A stretch of 64,000 nucleotides of DNA, taken from assembly GCF_003114835.2 (NCBI RefSeq), contig NZ_AP025029.1, forward strand, positions 124,001-188,000, read 5' to 3'. A model generated the notes under the pieces. That model saw nothing but the letters and a program-made list of their open reading frames with translations, was not told the origin of the DNA and did not search any database. Both the position numbers and the translations under genes were made by a program. Positions 17,301-26,048 of this stretch are shown here, in pieces (position 1 is the stretch's first letter; the number at the start of each line of letters is the position of its first letter). The stretch is from Leptospira kobayashii (GTDB taxonomy: Bacteria; Spirochaetota; Leptospiria; Leptospirales; Leptospiraceae).

Positions 17301-18752
17301 ATGAAAAAAATATTATATGCATTTGGTTTTACTCTTTTAGCTGGTCTTGCTTCTTTGTCCGCTTCGGAACCGTTTAACAATATACAAGGGTTTTACGGGG
17401 AGCGCGCTGCGGGCCTCGGTGGTGCGTTTACCGCTCTTTCCGATGATCCCTCAGGTGCTTACTACAATCCCGCAGGGATGGCTTTTGCACATAACGACGG
17501 TTTTTCGTTATCGGCAAGTAACTTTAAAAATGTAAAAAGAAGTTATATCAATATTGATACGCCCGGTCAGATGTACAACCAAACCCACCAAGGATTCGAT
17601 CCCAATTTTGTCGGTATTCTAAAAAACTTTGATAAATGGAAGTTCGGGTTTTCCATTGTAAATACTTATAATTACGCTTATGATAGAGCGGACCAGGTGA
17701 ATTACCCTTTGGTTTCTCCTTCGATCAATCAAACTAGAAATTATGTGAAGGAAAAATATTCTCAACTGCTTGTGGGTCCGAGTTTCGCCTATCTGATCAC
17801 GGACAGATTGTCGATCGGAGCTACTCTCTATTACATGAATGATACGAAGGAGATTTCAAGAACTCAGTTCCAACAATACTCAAATTTATCATATGTTATG
17901 CGAAGTTACGTTGACAATCGGCAAACTACAGGTCTTATGCCGATTTTGGGAATTCAATACCAACCTCACCAAAAGGTGTCTTTGGGAATGAGTATGCGTA
18001 AAATATTTGTGACCGGTGGAAATCGTCTTTACAATGAAGTTTATACCGATTCCACCCGGAGCGCAGGGACTTCCGCTGTCGATTTTTTGGAAGGAACCCA
18101 ATCCGGATTTTCTTCCATTGAAGCCGGAGTAGTGACCCAAAAACCGAAACTGGTCAGCTCGATTCCTCAAACAACAGAGATTAGGTGGGGGGCCGCTTTT
18201 TTCCCTACTTCCCGCTTCCTTGCTTCCTTCGATGTCATTTATACTTCCGGATACAGAACCAATCGTTCCCAAGATGAAATTAGCAGATCGGGAAACAAAT
18301 TTACGTACACTTTGAATGATACGGAAGTGAGAGAACTAACTCGTGTTTCCACAATAAATTATGCTGCAGGTATGGAGTATTATTTGATGGATACTTTTTC
18401 GGTGCTTGCAGGTGTTTTTACCAACGAGCCGAATACAAAACCGATATCCTGGACGGAATCCGCAGTAGATCTTTATCTGCAAAATCTCTACAACAACCAA
18501 CTCTCCGCTTCGTCAGGAGAAAACAGTTTGGTTTATAAATACCCTAGATCCGGCACCAATACTAGGAACGAATATTCCAGAAACCGGGGACTCAGTTTGG
18601 GCTTTTCCTGGGTCAATGCAAAATCCTCCATATCACTTACCTTCATCCGGGAAGTCGGTTCCGGAAATTCCCGAATTGACCCCAGCTCGCTTTCTCAATC
18701 TTTTGAATATAGTGCGCATTCTGTTTACATCATGGTCAGTTCCAGGAACTAG
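17301..18752 (+). CDS. OmpP1/FadL-family outer-membrane protein
   Basis: A beta-barrel of the FadL/TodX type that moves hydrophobic compounds such as fatty acids across the outer membrane. After a signal peptide (ILYAFGFTLLAGLASLSASE), the mature N-terminus has the family hatch signature GERAAGLGGAFTALSDDPSGAYYNPAGMAF. The rest alternates in the manner of beta strands. The final residues (VYIMVSSRN) do not end in the usual aromatic. The ATG at 17301 follows AGGAAA. The length of 483 residues is normal. It is in line with a lipoprotein gene upstream and a small exported protein gene downstream. The actual substrate cannot be read from the sequence. Confidence 0.9.
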   Translation: MKKILYAFGFTLLAGLASLSASEPFNNIQGFYGERAAGLGGAFTALSDDPSGAYYNPAGMAFAHNDGFSLSASNFKNVKRSYINIDTPGQMYNQTHQGFDPNFVGILKNFDKWKFGFSIVNTYNYAYDRADQVNYPLVSPSINQTRNYVKEKYSQLLVGPSFAYLITDRLSIGATLYYMNDTKEISRTQFQQYSNLSYVMRSYVDNRQTTGLMPILGIQYQPHQKVSLGMSMRKIFVTGGNRLYNEVYTDSTRSAGTSAVDFLEGTQSGFSSIEAGVVTQKPKLVSSIPQTTEIRWGAAFFPTSRFLASFDVIYTSGYRTNRSQDEISRSGNKFTYTLNDTEVRELTRVSTINYAAGMEYYLMDTFSVLAGVFTNEPNTKPISWTESAVDLYLQNLYNNQLSASSGENSLVYKYPRSGTNTRNEYSRNRGLSLGFSWVNAKSSISLTFIREVGSGNSRIDPSSLSQSFEYSAHSVYIMVSSRN

Positions 18753-19116
18753 ATTTTTTCCCTTCGTTTTCATTCTTTTATTGGGAGGGGGTTCTCTTTT
18801 TGCAGAGTCCTCTCCGCCTTCTTACACGCGCGCTTCCCAGGAATTAGTTATCGCTTGGGAAAAACTATACCCCCTCCCTTTTCGGGAAATTTTAAAACAA
18901 GATCCTTTAAAAAAAGGAATCCAAACCGAAAAGCGCAAAGATGCAAGAAAAGTTTGGATGTACAATTTTTCAGTATTTATGCCAAAGTATGATAGACAGG
19001 AGAATGTTCCCGTTCCCAGAAAAGAGGGCAGAGAAGTCCAAGTGATATTTCTCTGGGAACCGAACCATTCGGAAGAACCGTACCGATTGCAATTAGGTGA
19101 ATGGAACGGAAATTAA
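18712..19116 (+). CDS. Small exported hypothetical protein
   Basis: About 134 residues. The frame starts with a hydrophobic signal segment (FFPFVFILLLGGGSLFAES). The likely start is the GTG at 18712, which overlaps the end of the FadL-like gene by about 40 bases; a TTG at 18703 or a far upstream ATG at 18616 are alternatives. The mature part is basic and has WEKLYPLPFREIL and VQVIFLWEPNHSEEPYRLQLGEW. I do not recognise a family. It is followed after 12 bp by the UDP-glucose pyrophosphorylase gene with a good AGGAGA site, so it belongs to the same transcription unit. Confidence 0.6.
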   Translation: MRILFTSWSVPGTRFFPFVFILLLGGGSLFAESSPPSYTRASQELVIAWEKLYPLPFREILKQDPLKKGIQTEKRKDARKVWMYNFSVFMPKYDRQENVPVPRKEGREVQVIFLWEPNHSEEPYRLQLGEWNGN

Positions 19117-19128
19117 TCAGGAGAAATT

Positions 19129-20547
19129 ATGCCGATTCCTAAAGAAACATCCGAAACTTTGATTCGTGAAAAAATGTTGAAGGAAGGTTTGAGCGAAGCC
19201 TTTGTTTCCGATTTTTTACAGAAAGTGGATTTGGTCCGAAAAGGAGAAAACGGAATCGTTACCTGGAATGAAGTAGGCGATCTGGATCCGAAAAAGGATG
19301 AAATTGATTTTTTAGAGATTCAAAAATCATATCCATCCGATCCGAACACTTTGTCCAAACTCGTAGTGATCAAGTTAAACGGTGGACTCGGAACATCCAT
19401 GGGATTGGAGAAAGCGAAGTCGTTAATTCCGATCAAAGACGGTAAATCTTTTTTAGCGGTAATCGCCGCACAAGTGGAATATATCAGAAGTTTATGCAAT
19501 ATTGAAATTCCACTTCTTTTGATGGATTCTTATAATACCCAAACGGACAGCCAAAAGGAATTGAAACAAATCGGCTTCAAACAAAGTCTGACCAGTTCTT
19601 TTTTGCAACATAAAGTACCTAGACTTGCCGCGGGAGATCTGACCCCTGTTTCCCTTTCCCATGAAATAGAAGAGTGGTGTCCTCCCGGACACGGAGATAT
19701 TTATTTTACCTTAGTGGAAACTGGCATCTTGGATGAACTACTTTCCAAAGGTTATGAGATCGCATTTTTATCCAACGGAGACAATCTGGGCGCAACGGTC
19801 GATCCTCATATTGTCTCTTATCTTTTGAAAGAAGGCATTGATTTTGCCATGGAGATGACTCCTAAAACACTGGCGGATAAAAAGGGAGGAGCCATTTACA
19901 GAAAAGTTGTAAATGGAAAATTCTTAAAATACGAACTTTTGGAAACGGCTCAGGTTCCGAAAGAAAATGAACATGAGTTTGGCGGTCTTGGGAAGTTCAG
20001 AACATTTTCCACAAACAATCTTTGGATCAACTTGCGTTCTCTCAAAAAAAGATTTTCCGAAGGTGATTTTTCCCTCTCTCTCATTGTAAATCCGAAACAA
20101 GTCGAAGGAAAAGATGTGATCCAATTGGAAACTGCAATGGGTTCCGCCGTTGGTAATTTTCCGAAATTCAAAGGAATCATCATTCCAAGAGACAGATTTG
20201 CTCCTGTGAAAAAAACGGAAGATTATCTGGTTCGCCGTTCGGATGCATATGTTTTAAACAAAGATTATTCTTTGACTATGGCTCCTCTTCGTAAAGAGAA
20301 AGGGTTGGGAGAGGTGTTAGTCAGCCTGGATGATGCTTATTATAAAAAATTAGGTCCTTTCGATTCTTTGTTCAAAGTCTATCCTTCCATGATGTTTTGC
20401 GAAGAATTGACAGTAAAGGGTGAAGTCGAATTCGATCAATTTGTCGAAATCATAGGCAAAGTAAGGATCGAAAATCTTTCCGGGAAAAAACAAAAATTAT
20501 CTTCATTGAAAAAATCCCGTTTAGAAAATGAAACGGTCGTTTTGTGA
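19129..20547 (+). CDS. UTP--glucose-1-phosphate uridylyltransferase (eukaryotic-type UDPGP family)
   Basis: Makes UDP-glucose from UTP and glucose 1-phosphate for glycan and lipopolysaccharide synthesis. The sequence is of the UDPGP family, common in eukaryotes and in some bacteria, not of the GalU type: KLNGGLGTSMGLEKAKSLIPIKDG is the nucleotide-binding loop, then PLLLMDSYNTQTDS, PPGHGDIYFTL and FLSNGDNLGAT. A C-terminal part with GEVEFDQFVEIIGKVRIE looks like the left-handed beta helix. The length of 472 is normal. AGGAGA lies 6 bp ahead of the ATG. The next gene overlaps its stop by one base. Confidence 0.95.
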   Translation: MPIPKETSETLIREKMLKEGLSEAFVSDFLQKVDLVRKGENGIVTWNEVGDLDPKKDEIDFLEIQKSYPSDPNTLSKLVVIKLNGGLGTSMGLEKAKSLIPIKDGKSFLAVIAAQVEYIRSLCNIEIPLLLMDSYNTQTDSQKELKQIGFKQSLTSSFLQHKVPRLAAGDLTPVSLSHEIEEWCPPGHGDIYFTLVETGILDELLSKGYEIAFLSNGDNLGATVDPHIVSYLLKEGIDFAMEMTPKTLADKKGGAIYRKVVNGKFLKYELLETAQVPKENEHEFGGLGKFRTFSTNNLWINLRSLKKRFSEGDFSLSLIVNPKQVEGKDVIQLETAMGSAVGNFPKFKGIIIPRDRFAPVKKTEDYLVRRSDAYVLNKDYSLTMAPLRKEKGLGEVLVSLDDAYYKKLGPFDSLFKVYPSMMFCEELTVKGEVEFDQFVEIIGKVRIENLSGKKQKLSSLKKSRLENETVVL

Positions 20548-20804
20548 TGCGTTATCTTCTCATTTTCCTGTTTTCTTTTGCTCTGATTCAATGCGGGGCA
20601 CCTTTTTCTCCCAGATCCGCTTGTTATGAAAGAAACAAATGTTCTACGATAGAAGGAACTTGTTTTTTACAAAATGATCTTTTTTACAGATTTGGAGCGG
20701 ACTCAGGACAGTATTCCAATCAGGATCTGAGTATTCTTGTCGGGACTTGTCTCGGTTTGGAAAAAAAATGCAGGAAGAATTGCGACAGCGGAACTATTTT
20801 TTAA
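20547..20804 (+). CDS. Small cysteine-rich lipoprotein
   Basis: An 85-residue protein with signal MRYLLIFLFSFALIQC and a lipobox Cys at residue 16. The mature part has six further Cys (in SACYERNKC, EGTCF, GTCLG, KKCRKNC), which suggests disulfides. The ATG at 20547 overlaps the TGA of the pyrophosphorylase gene (TGATG), so translation is probably coupled; a GTG one codon earlier is possible. Its 3' end overlaps the convergent TetR gene by 11 bp. I do not recognise the family. Confidence 0.65.
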   Translation: MRYLLIFLFSFALIQCGAPFSPRSACYERNKCSTIEGTCFLQNDLFYRFGADSGQYSNQDLSILVGTCLGLEKKCRKNCDSGTIF

Positions 20805-21411
20805 GCTCGGAGAGGATTCTTTCTCTCATGGAAATCTCCATTCGGGTAATATAAGCATTGTTTTGCGAAATTCTCCAGCTCATAAGCCCTCCTTCATAAA
20901 GGTTGATTAGATCCCTTGTGACTTCCAAAGATTGGAAACCGGAAGGGATTTTGTTTTCTTCTTTTAATTTCGTAAAAAAATTAAAAAACATTTTTTCCCA
21001 GCGTTCTACGGAAGACTGAAACTCGTATTGAAAGCCGGAATGTTCCAGTGGGAATTGGCTGGAAAACAAAGCGATAGGGCAACCTTGGTAGATCGCATCT
21101 TTGGATTTGATTTGTATCTGAACTGCTTTGGAAAGTTCATCCACAAACGAAAGAGGGTCTTTGCTTTTTGTCAGAATGTTTTTCAACCAGACCTGCACTT
21201 CTACGGAGTAGTGGTGGATCACTCTTTTTCCTAAATCCTCTTTGGAGGGAAAATGATCATAAAAACTGGCTTTGGCAGTGCCTGATTCTTTGATGATTTG
21301 GTTGATCCCTGTGTTTGCATAACCCTGATGATAGAAGAGTTGGATCGCAGTTTTTAGAATCCTTTGTTTGGGAGGAATTTTGCGTATTTCACTCCTTTCC
21401 TGAACAATCAT
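20794..21411 (-). CDS. TetR-family transcriptional regulator
   Basis: A 205-residue repressor-like protein with an N-terminal TetR helix-turn-helix domain (about 15-60: RILKTAIQLFYHQGYANTGINQIIK, with the recognition helix in TAKASFYDHFPSKEDL). The C-terminal ligand domain is of the kind associated with AcrR/NemR-like regulators but cannot be assigned a ligand. It diverges from a hotdog thioesterase gene, and the 100-bp gap between them holds two copies of a 14-bp palindrome, so it probably represses both itself and the thioesterase. The stop overlaps the preceding lipoprotein gene tail to tail. Confidence 0.92.
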   Translation of the reverse strand: MIVQERSEIRKIPPKQRILKTAIQLFYHQGYANTGINQIIKESGTAKASFYDHFPSKEDLGKRVIHHYSVEVQVWLKNILTKSKDPLSFVDELSKAVQIQIKSKDAIYQGCPIALFSSQFPLEHSGFQYEFQSSVERWEKMFFNFFTKLKEENKIPSGFQSLEVTRDLINLYEGGLMSWRISQNNAYITRMEISMRERILSELKK

Positions 21412-21450
21412 AATTATAAATCTACTATTTCTTTTGAAAAGTCAAGTGGA

Positions 21451-21464
21451 ACAGACAAATCTGT
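21451..21464. promoter_or_regulatory. TetR-type operator, copy 1
   Basis: The 14-bp palindrome ACAGACAAATCTGT fits the pattern ACAGAC-NN-RTCTGT shared with the second copy 32 bp away. It lies 40 bp upstream of the tetR start, between tetR and the thioesterase gene. The repeat of a single palindrome in a TetR divergent region is the usual sign of an autoregulated operator. Binding is inferred. Confidence 0.65.
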
Positions 21465-21476
21465 CTGCTTTTTTAT

Positions 21477-21498
21477 TGACAGACAGACTGGTCTGTCA
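21477..21498. promoter_or_regulatory. TetR-type operator, copy 2, overlapping promoter elements on both strands
   Basis: TGACAGAC and GTCTGTCA are perfect 8-bp arms separated by six bases; the inner core ACAGACTGGTCTGT at 21483-21496 matches copy 1. A TTGACA hexamer begins at 21476 on the plus strand and another ends at 21494 on the minus strand; the minus one is followed 17 bp later by ATAAAA. The operator therefore would cover the spacers of promoters in both directions. Confidence 0.68.
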
Positions 21499-21510
21499 AA
21501 GAGTCAAATT

Positions 21511-21924
21511 ATGAGCCAAACTTTAAATTCCCCCTTTGTTTCGGAGCTCCCGGTGCTCTGGAGCGATATGGATTCTAACGGACATGTGAATAACGGTGTG
21601 TATCAGTTTTACTTTGATGAAGCCAGGATGCAGGCCTTGGAAGAGGAAGGATTTTCCCTTTCTAAAATGAGAGAAGAAAAAGTAGGGCCTGTAATGTACA
21701 AGGCCGAACTCAGCTATAATAAACCTCTCACTCATCCGGATAAGATCAGGATTGAAACTACTTTCGGTGATGTTTCCAAAACGAGAGGAAAAGTATTTCA
21801 AACCATGAGAAGGGTTTCAGACGGGGAAGTTGTCTGTCAGGCCGTATTTCATACTATCTTTTTCAATTTCAATACAAACAGGCCTTGGAAACTTCCCGAC
21901 CGGTTTGTTGAAAAATATTCCTGA
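21511..21924 (+). CDS. Hotdog-fold acyl-CoA thioesterase (4-hydroxybenzoyl-CoA thioesterase/FadM type)
   Basis: A 137-residue single hotdog domain. The signature WSDMDSNGHVNNGVYQFYFDEAR contains the conserved Asp, the HVNN segment and the Tyr of the YbgC/FadM thioesterases, which hydrolyse acyl-CoA thioesters in the cytoplasm. The length is normal. The ATG at 21511 lies just after the second operator and the TTGACA, so the leader must be very short. Control by the divergent TetR protein is likely. The acyl substrate cannot be told from sequence. The pseudo-protease gene ends two bases after its stop on the other strand. Confidence 0.9.
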   Translation: MSQTLNSPFVSELPVLWSDMDSNGHVNNGVYQFYFDEARMQALEEEGFSLSKMREEKVGPVMYKAELSYNKPLTHPDKIRIETTFGDVSKTRGKVFQTMRRVSDGEVVCQAVFHTIFFNFNTNRPWKLPDRFVEKYS

Positions 21925-21925
21925 T

Positions 21926-24346
21926 CTATTCTCTAACGAAAGATAGGTGGCCTTTTTCCGGAAGTAAACTTTTCTCTTTGAATTCTGCCGATAGAGAATC
22001 GGCAGAAGGGGAAAGATTGATTTTCCATTTCCCTTTTTCTTCCAGAATATGGGAATCGATTGCAAACTTTCCCCGGTAAAATTCTTTATCGTTCCACTTA
22101 AGAGTATACTCTTCCAGGGAATCATCCGATATGATTTCCAATTTTACAGGTTTAACATTTGACTTTCCGTCCCAATACATAGCGGTCCAAGGGCCGACAA
22201 ACTTGGTAATGGTGGATTCTCCGAAGGTTCGTACTTTCTTTATATCCTTTACCACTTCGCTGAGAACGATCACAACGGGAGTGGAAGCAAGGCTTTCTTC
22301 TTTATCCGATTCTTTCGCACGAATGCTTACAAAGTAGAATTCGTTTTTTTCCAAATTAGAAATGACGGTTTGGTCCGCATTGCCTTCCGGATTCGATACC
22401 AAATTCCAATCTTTTTCTTCTTTTTTACGAACTAGAACGGAATACTTTTCTACATTGGATTGTTTTTTCCAAGAGATGGAGACGGAAGATTTTGCAGGAG
22501 TCTCCGAAATATTGATAATTTGAGGAGTCGGTGAAATCTCAGCGCGTTTCGAAAGTGAAGTCGCATAACCTGTGTCATAGTCCGATGGGGCGCTTAAGTA
22601 ATGATTATCGAAAACTGCGGAGACGGCGTAATCATTTTCAGTGAGGGGGGGATTTTCGTCTGTGAAATTGGTTTTAGCGGTTCTACCGATTTTGGACCAT
22701 TCATCATCCACATTCTTTCTTCTAAATACCACATACTCGGTTGCATTGGTGGAACCGTCCCATTCAATAACAACTTTATTGGAATACAATCCTTTGGAAG
22801 CGGATACTTGACTTGGAATCAGTTTTATGTTTTTACCAGGATCTAAAAATCCGGAAACGTATTTGCTTCCTTCCCCGATTAGATTTTTTCTATGAGGGAA
22901 CACTCGGTACAATTCCGCGTCTCCGTTTTTGGACGCTTTGTAATCCACATAACTAGGTTTATCCGATTTTCCCAAAAAACGGAAAATTTTAGTGGAAGGG
23001 TTCCATTTATAGATAGAGTATTGATCTGCTGTTAGATGGCTATCCCACTCCAAAGTGATCCGGTCGTAATATTTTCCGATACTTGCAGTGAGATTCGTGA
23101 TAGGAACGATTTCGTTCGTTTTGGGGTCGGAAGTCGAGTAACCTTCATTTGAGTCGTGAGACGGAAGAGAAATTCTATGTTCGTCAAGACTTGCTACCCG
23201 ATATGTGTATGCAAGATTTGTCTGTGCTCCGAAATCATCAAACTGAGTTTGTCTGGACAAACCTACATTTTGAAATCTAGATTCGCCTTTTCTCTTTCTG
23301 TATATTTCATAACCGATCGCTTTGGGATCTTTTGACCAGGTGACCCGGATTTTGTCCTTGAATTCTCCTCTGGTCACATAAATTTCGTTTGGTGGACGAA
23401 GGTCTCTTCCTGTGGAAGGAATTTCATCCAGGATTGCCAATACTTGTTTTTCCGAATATAATTTGGAGTCTGTTGCGGGAGTTGCCGTATAAGCAGCCCG
23501 AGTCAACCTTTGGATGAGGGAATAGGAAACCCAAAGGTATCCGGAATCTCCCCATTCTCTTCCCCAAGAGTTCCAAGCCCGAAATGCTTTTTTATCATCA
23601 TCATATCCTATCAAAACCAAGGACTGTGCTCCGAGTAGTTCCCCCGAAGTAGTTTGATAAACGGCTGAGCCGTGGGCCTCCAAAAAGTTCTCATAAGTAA
23701 GAAAACTGATCACGACCGGGTTTCGTTTGGAAATGGAATGTTTTAAATGGAATAATTCGTTGGAATCGATTTTGAAAATGCGGGCAAATCTCGTTTCTCT
23801 CCCAAGCTCAATCTGATTGGCGCCCGGTTTGGATCGAAACTGGGAAGGAGTGTAATTCATCTCTTTTAACGGAACGGAGCCTCTGCTCTGGGCGAGTATC
23901 AATCCTTCCAGTAAGGATGCTCCCGAATCTTTTCCACCGTTCAATTGGTTGTAAATATATGCCGGAGAATAGAATACCGACTGGCCTTCTTTGGAGATAG
24001 GATTTATAGAAGATATGTTTCCTCTCTTGTTTTTTTCCGCTTCAAAGTAAGAAATGAGTCCGAAACCGACTGCAAATCCTACACTGCTTTTTTGATTTCC
24101 CTGATCACCGGGAGGAGGAAAGGAATCGGAAAGATTCGTTTCTTTCGGAATTTTATCTTCATCTAATGCCCGATAGCTGGGAAGACTTTCGTACAATTCG
24201 TAAGGATCCGGAATCAGTCCTGAGGGAAAACGAAGGGATTTTGTTTCACTATTGCCCGTAACAGGGCGGGAATAAAAGCCGGCTGCGGAGAGTGCGACCA
24301 GCCCGAAAATACTGAGGAGAGCGATCCTTCTTTTTTCCATGATCAA
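21926..24346 (-). CDS. Papain-fold (C1A) pseudo-protease with fibronectin type III repeats
   Basis: A signal or membrane anchor (ALLSIFGLVALSAAGF) precedes a C1A papain-like domain (about 70-280) and about four FN3-like repeats (about 310-690), then a C-terminal beta domain. The papain active-site strand DQGNxxSCxxFA here reads DQGNQKSSVGFA, so the catalytic Cys is Ser88; the catalytic His segment reads GAQSLVLIGYDD, with Gln241 where His is expected; the Asn is kept (NSWG, Asn259). Two of three catalytic residues are lost, so it is probably a binding protein. It starts in an ATGA overlap with the tonB-like stop, tying it to the ExbB-ExbD-TonB operon. Probably acts in the periplasm or at the outer membrane. 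Confidence 0.85.
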   Translation of the reverse strand: MIMEKRRIALLSIFGLVALSAAGFYSRPVTGNSETKSLRFPSGLIPDPYELYESLPSYRALDEDKIPKETNLSDSFPPPGDQGNQKSSVGFAVGFGLISYFEAEKNKRGNISSINPISKEGQSVFYSPAYIYNQLNGGKDSGASLLEGLILAQSRGSVPLKEMNYTPSQFRSKPGANQIELGRETRFARIFKIDSNELFHLKHSISKRNPVVISFLTYENFLEAHGSAVYQTTSGELLGAQSLVLIGYDDDKKAFRAWNSWGREWGDSGYLWVSYSLIQRLTRAAYTATPATDSKLYSEKQVLAILDEIPSTGRDLRPPNEIYVTRGEFKDKIRVTWSKDPKAIGYEIYRKRKGESRFQNVGLSRQTQFDDFGAQTNLAYTYRVASLDEHRISLPSHDSNEGYSTSDPKTNEIVPITNLTASIGKYYDRITLEWDSHLTADQYSIYKWNPSTKIFRFLGKSDKPSYVDYKASKNGDAELYRVFPHRKNLIGEGSKYVSGFLDPGKNIKLIPSQVSASKGLYSNKVVIEWDGSTNATEYVVFRRKNVDDEWSKIGRTAKTNFTDENPPLTENDYAVSAVFDNHYLSAPSDYDTGYATSLSKRAEISPTPQIINISETPAKSSVSISWKKQSNVEKYSVLVRKKEEKDWNLVSNPEGNADQTVISNLEKNEFYFVSIRAKESDKEESLASTPVVIVLSEVVKDIKKVRTFGESTITKFVGPWTAMYWDGKSNVKPVKLEIISDDSLEEYTLKWNDKEFYRGKFAIDSHILEEKGKWKINLSPSADSLSAEFKEKSLLPEKGHLSFVRE

Positions 24347-24990
24347 TCTTCTTCCAAATCAAAGAGTATTGGCAATCTATGAGACATTTTAGTCGGTTTG
24401 CCATTATTGTAACCCGGAACAAAACGAGCCATTCGAATTATTTTGAGGGCGGCTTCGTCAAACCCGTATCCTGCTCTTCCGGAGGCGATTTTGGCCCCTT
24501 GCAACTGGCCGGTTTCATCTACTTGGACCATAACAACCACTGTCTTTGTGTTTATATTTGCGGCTTTCGCCGCTTCTGGAAAGAAACTTTTTAGATCAAA
24601 ATCTATGATAGGAGTAGGCGGACGATCCCCGTTATAAGAAAATAAAAATCCGTCTTTGTCCGTTCCGTCCCCGGAAAGTTGGTTGGGATTGATATCAGTA
24701 TCATCCGGTGCTTCTGCGTTTTGGTCTTTATTGGACCCTTCGACCCAGTCGGTTTTTTCTACAGGGGCTGGGCTTGATTCCCCTCCCAGTAGTTCGGGAG
24801 GAATTTCTTCCCAATCCACATCGACTTCGTCTAGTTTGCTGACTTCTTCGTAGTCCGAGTCGCTTGGCAAAGTAGCGATAAAATAAATCAAATAAACGGA
24901 ACCATGTAAAACCAATGAGAATAGGATGGAAAATTTAAAGAGTCCGAATTCATGAACCCAGGATTTAAATTGTTTCCATCTATCTTTCAT
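24343..24990 (-). CDS. TonB-family energy transducer protein
   Basis: A 215-residue protein with one N-terminal membrane segment (FSILFSLVLHGSVYLIYFI), an acidic, Pro-containing periplasmic linker, and a C-terminal TonB domain (NINTKTVVVMVQVDETGQLQ, then FDEAALKIIRMARFVPG). It would pass energy from the ExbB-ExbD complex to outer-membrane receptors. It follows exbD by one base and overlaps the pseudo-protease gene by four. No TonB-dependent receptor is in the window, so the partner is not known. The linker is short for a protein that must span the periplasm. Confidence 0.92.
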   Translation of the reverse strand: MKDRWKQFKSWVHEFGLFKFSILFSLVLHGSVYLIYFIATLPSDSDYEEVSKLDEVDVDWEEIPPELLGGESSPAPVEKTDWVEGSNKDQNAEAPDDTDINPNQLSGDGTDKDGFLFSYNGDRPPTPIIDFDLKSFFPEAAKAANINTKTVVVMVQVDETGQLQGAKIASGRAGYGFDEAALKIIRMARFVPGYNNGKPTKMSHRLPILFDLEED

Positions 24991-24991
24991 T

Positions 24992-25393
24992 TTATTTTTT
25001 TACGGAGAGTGCGATTCGCGTAACACCTGCTTTACGAATCAACCCCATAGTTTCTGTGATTTTCCCGTAAGGAAGCCTTTCGTCCGCGGAAAGAGTGAGC
25101 CTCATATTGGGTCTGATTTTCGCCTCTCTCTCCAAATGTTTCACTAAGGAAGGGATGGTAGTGTCTTTGCCTTCCAAAAGAATTTTGCCGTCTTTGGTCA
25201 GAGCGACTTGAGTGGATTCGGCAACATTGGGATCTGCAGCAGCTACTTTCGGTAAATTGATGTTAATCGACTCTTTTTTCAGAAAGTTGGCTGTCACCAT
25301 GAAAATCACAAGGAGTACGAGGATCACATCCACCATCGGTGTGATGTTAATCGATCCTATTTCTTCGTCGTTTCCGCCGGAATTGCCTGCCAT
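24992..25393 (-). CDS. ExbD/TolR-family proton-channel subunit
   Basis: A 133-residue protein with a short cytoplasmic start, one membrane helix (MVDVILVLLVIFMVTANFL, with the conserved Asp in MVDVILVLL) and a periplasmic domain ending in ITRIALSVKK. This is the ExbD/TolR design: the Asp in the helix works in proton flow. The gene lies between an ExbB/TolQ-type gene and a TonB-type gene with gaps of 10 and 1 bp, forming a standard energy-transfer operon. The TonB partner favours ExbD over TolR. Confidence 0.95.
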   Translation of the reverse strand: MAGNSGGNDEEIGSINITPMVDVILVLLVIFMVTANFLKKESININLPKVAAADPNVAESTQVALTKDGKILLEGKDTTIPSLVKHLEREAKIRPNMRLTLSADERLPYGKITETMGLIRKAGVTRIALSVKK

Positions 25394-25403
25394 AAACTAT
25401 CTC

Positions 25404-26048
25404 CTAATGGTGAGTATGTGAAGAATGACTTGATTTGCCTGTGACTAGATTGGCATGAAATTCTTTGGAAAGGATTTCCAAATTTCCAGTGATCACTTTG
25501 ATCTTTCTGGAAAAATAATTATTTGCCATAACGACAGGAATGGCAACTGCAAGTCCCGCCGCAGTAGCAAGTAGGGCGGTGGAAATACTGCGCATTACCA
25601 CTTCCGCTCCCGAGTTTCCGAGAGTTCCCAGTCCGTAGAATGCTTTGATGACTCCGAGTACTGTTCCCAGTAGTCCAATGAAAGGGGTATTGTTTCCAAG
25701 AGTGTTTAAGATCGGAAGTCTCTCTTCCAGATGAAGTCTTTCTTTTAAGATTTTGGCATCCATCAGTTCGAATAAACCTTTTGGATTTTCCTTTTCTCTT
25801 TCCAGAGAAAATTGAGTGAAACGTGTGTACGCGGTTTCCTCTTTTTGATCATGAAGAAGTTTTTCCGTGCCTTTGTGGTCTTTGTGGCGCAAAAGTGGGA
25901 TTAGATGTTCTAAAAACGAGACTGCTTCTTTGGTAAGGTTTTTGCGAAAAATGATCAATCGTTCTACAAATACGGCAACGGCCAGGATGCTTGCGAATAA
26001 CATCACCACAAAGATAAATTTTTCACCGATATCTACGAAATCCTGCAT
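25404..26048 (-). CDS. ExbB/TolQ-family proton-channel protein
   Basis: A 214-residue inner-membrane protein of the MotA/TolQ/ExbB family with three membrane helices: FIFVVMLFASILAVAVFV near the N-terminus, then LGTVLGVIKAFYGLG and TALLATAAGLAVAIPVVMA. The segment NTPFIGLLGTVLGV is the family hallmark. It forms the proton channel with ExbD and drives the TonB protein encoded next. It is the first gene of the operon; the 185-bp gap to the divergent glycosyltransferase gene should hold its promoter. The C-terminus is His-rich (SSHSSHTHH), which is uncommon. Confidence 0.94.
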   Translation of the reverse strand: MQDFVDIGEKFIFVVMLFASILAVAVFVERLIIFRKNLTKEAVSFLEHLIPLLRHKDHKGTEKLLHDQKEETAYTRFTQFSLEREKENPKGLFELMDAKILKERLHLEERLPILNTLGNNTPFIGLLGTVLGVIKAFYGLGTLGNSGAEVVMRSISTALLATAAGLAVAIPVVMANNYFSRKIKVITGNLEILSKEFHANLVTGKSSHSSHTHH

